From Butyrivibrio sp. UBA3740 (GTDB lineage: Bacteria; Bacillota; Clostridia; Lachnospirales; Lachnospiraceae): a DNA stretch of 5,868 nucleotides. Where the stretch lies: assembly GCA_002372465.1 (NCBI GenBank), contig DFGW01000172.1, positions 3,118 to 8,985 on the forward strand, in the 5' to 3' direction. How positions within the stretch are numbered: position 1 is the stretch's first letter; every line of letters begins with the position of its first letter. The notes below the pieces were generated by a model that worked only from the letters and a program-made list of their open reading frames with translations, did not search any database and was not told the origin of the DNA. Below are positions 5,314-5,868 of the stretch, one piece after another. Made by a program: the position numbers and the translations under genes.

Positions 5314-5868
5314 TCCGCCTTCAGGAGTTGATGCAATAGTATTAACGATTGCTTCCTTCATCTGGGAAGGAGTAATCTCTGAAAGATTCAGACTTACAGT
5401 CTTGGCAGGAACAGTGCCTCCAACTACAGGAACTACATTTCCATCATTTCCATTTGTAACCACAATACCTGAAGCTGCGCTGCCACTATTATCAGATGCA
5501 TTAGCATCTTCGTTTTCTATGATCACGTCACTTCCGGTTTCATCCTCTATAGCTTCTTTAAGAATTCTAAGATCTATTCCGCCAAAAGAACCTTCCTTAA
5601 GCTTAACTGTGTAGGTTCCATTCTCATTCCTTGTTATGGTTACATCACTACTGCCTTTAAGGTAATAGCCTGGCTTAACTGAAACATCTACGCTGCCCCC
5701 CTTTTTCATAGTCTTACAACCAATGAACTCATAAGTAGTATCATAGCCGGTAATAGTTCCTGCATTATCTTTATTCTTAAATTTGATTATGTAGTTAATT
5801 GCATTGGCAATTACTTCCACCGGGTCTAAAGAAGTAGTAAGCAGGTCGTCATCATCATCGTCATCATC
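5092..5868 (-). CDS. Secreted-protein paralogue 3, N-terminus beyond the right edge (partial, 258 aa visible)
   Basis: The frame is open to the last base of the window, so this is a 5'-truncated gene. The in-frame GTG at 5820 is not a credible start: the codons before it encode eight Asp and then LLTTSLDP, which match the acidic linker position of paralogue 2. Visible parts are the acidic run (1-8), the middle block (about 18-110: NAINYIIKFKN, GCKTMKKGG, YYLKGSSDV, FGGIDLRILKEAIED), a short Asn/Ser-rich linker, and the C-terminal module (about 150-258: SQMKEAIV, GGVLRIETD, SCFD, IDIELIF, FIPRG, LLDEKGYCGYLRLA). The signal peptide and beta-helix repeats are expected off-window. It lies 92 bp upstream of paralogue 2 on the same strand. 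The function is as uncertain as for its paralogues. Confidence 0.85.
   Translation of the reverse strand, partial: DDDDDDDDLLTTSLDPVEVIANAINYIIKFKNKDNAGTITGYDTTYEFIGCKTMKKGGSVDVSVKPGYYLKGSSDVTITRNENGTYTVKLKEGSFGGIDLRILKEAIEDETGSDVIIENEDANASDNSGSAASGIVVTNGNDGNVVPVVGGTVPAKTVSLNLSEITPSQMKEAIVNTIASTPEGGVLRIETDSVSCFDEAMLEAFEANGNIDIELIFMHKGQRMRIFIPRGTNIRTLLDEKGYCGYLRLAEILGAQTI
5845..5868 (-). repeat. Asp-codon run (GAT/GAC) at the window edge
   Basis: Eight consecutive Asp codons mixing GAT and GAC, continuing to the edge so the full length is unknown. The position just before the conserved middle block matches the acidic linker of the neighbouring paralogue. Confidence 0.8.

Noticed and set aside
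5818..5820. GTG as the start of paralogue 3
   Set aside because: The frame continues to the window edge through an acidic linker homologous in position to that of paralogue 2, so the gene is simply cut by the window.
1..5868. CRISPR arrays, tRNA or rRNA genes
   Set aside because: No regularly spaced repeats and no recognisable structural RNA sequence were seen on either strand.

Overview
The window most resembles a low-to-moderate GC Firmicute, probably a gut or rumen Lachnospiraceae such as the Butyrivibrio/Pseudobutyrivibrio group. This rests on AT-leaning codons, strong GAGG-type ribosome binding sites, a PD-(D/E)XK family transposase-like gene of the kind expanded in that family, and large secreted surface-type paralogues. 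The taxonomic call is inference, not proof.

Layout: most of the window is minus strand. From right to left there are three paralogous genes for secreted proteins. The first (5092-5868) is 5'-truncated by the window edge, the second (3263-4999) is a complete 578-residue protein, and the third (229-1818) is a complete 529-residue protein. The two complete ones share one architecture: signal peptide, an N-terminal array of about 20-residue beta-helix-like repeats, a linker (strongly acidic in the 578-residue protein), a conserved middle block, and a very conserved C-terminal module. I recognise no named family for the two conserved C-terminal blocks. The module carries two invariant cysteines and no known wall-anchor motif. 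The two right-hand genes are almost identical over their last 73 residues; the left one is more diverged and has a short extra tail.

A plus-strand gene (2162-3190) for a PDDEXK_2/Rpn-like nuclease-transposase sits between the second and third paralogues. An exact 11-bp direct repeat (1857-1867 and 3193-3203) flanks it and fits insertion into a former tandem array of the three paralogues. Upstream it has an extended -10 promoter and, just beyond that, two perfect palindromes sharing the motif ATTCTTAAG. A strong GC-rich hairpin (3219-3247) lies between the convergent nuclease gene and the second paralogue.

At the far left, a promoter with a 17-bp spacer and extended -10 (143-171), a leader of about 110 nt with small hairpins, a ribosome binding site and an ATG (27) mark the beginning of another minus-strand gene, of which only nine codons are visible. 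No tRNA, rRNA or CRISPR array was seen. The most interesting content is the undescribed-looking secreted paralogue family and the regulated nuclease gene placed inside it.
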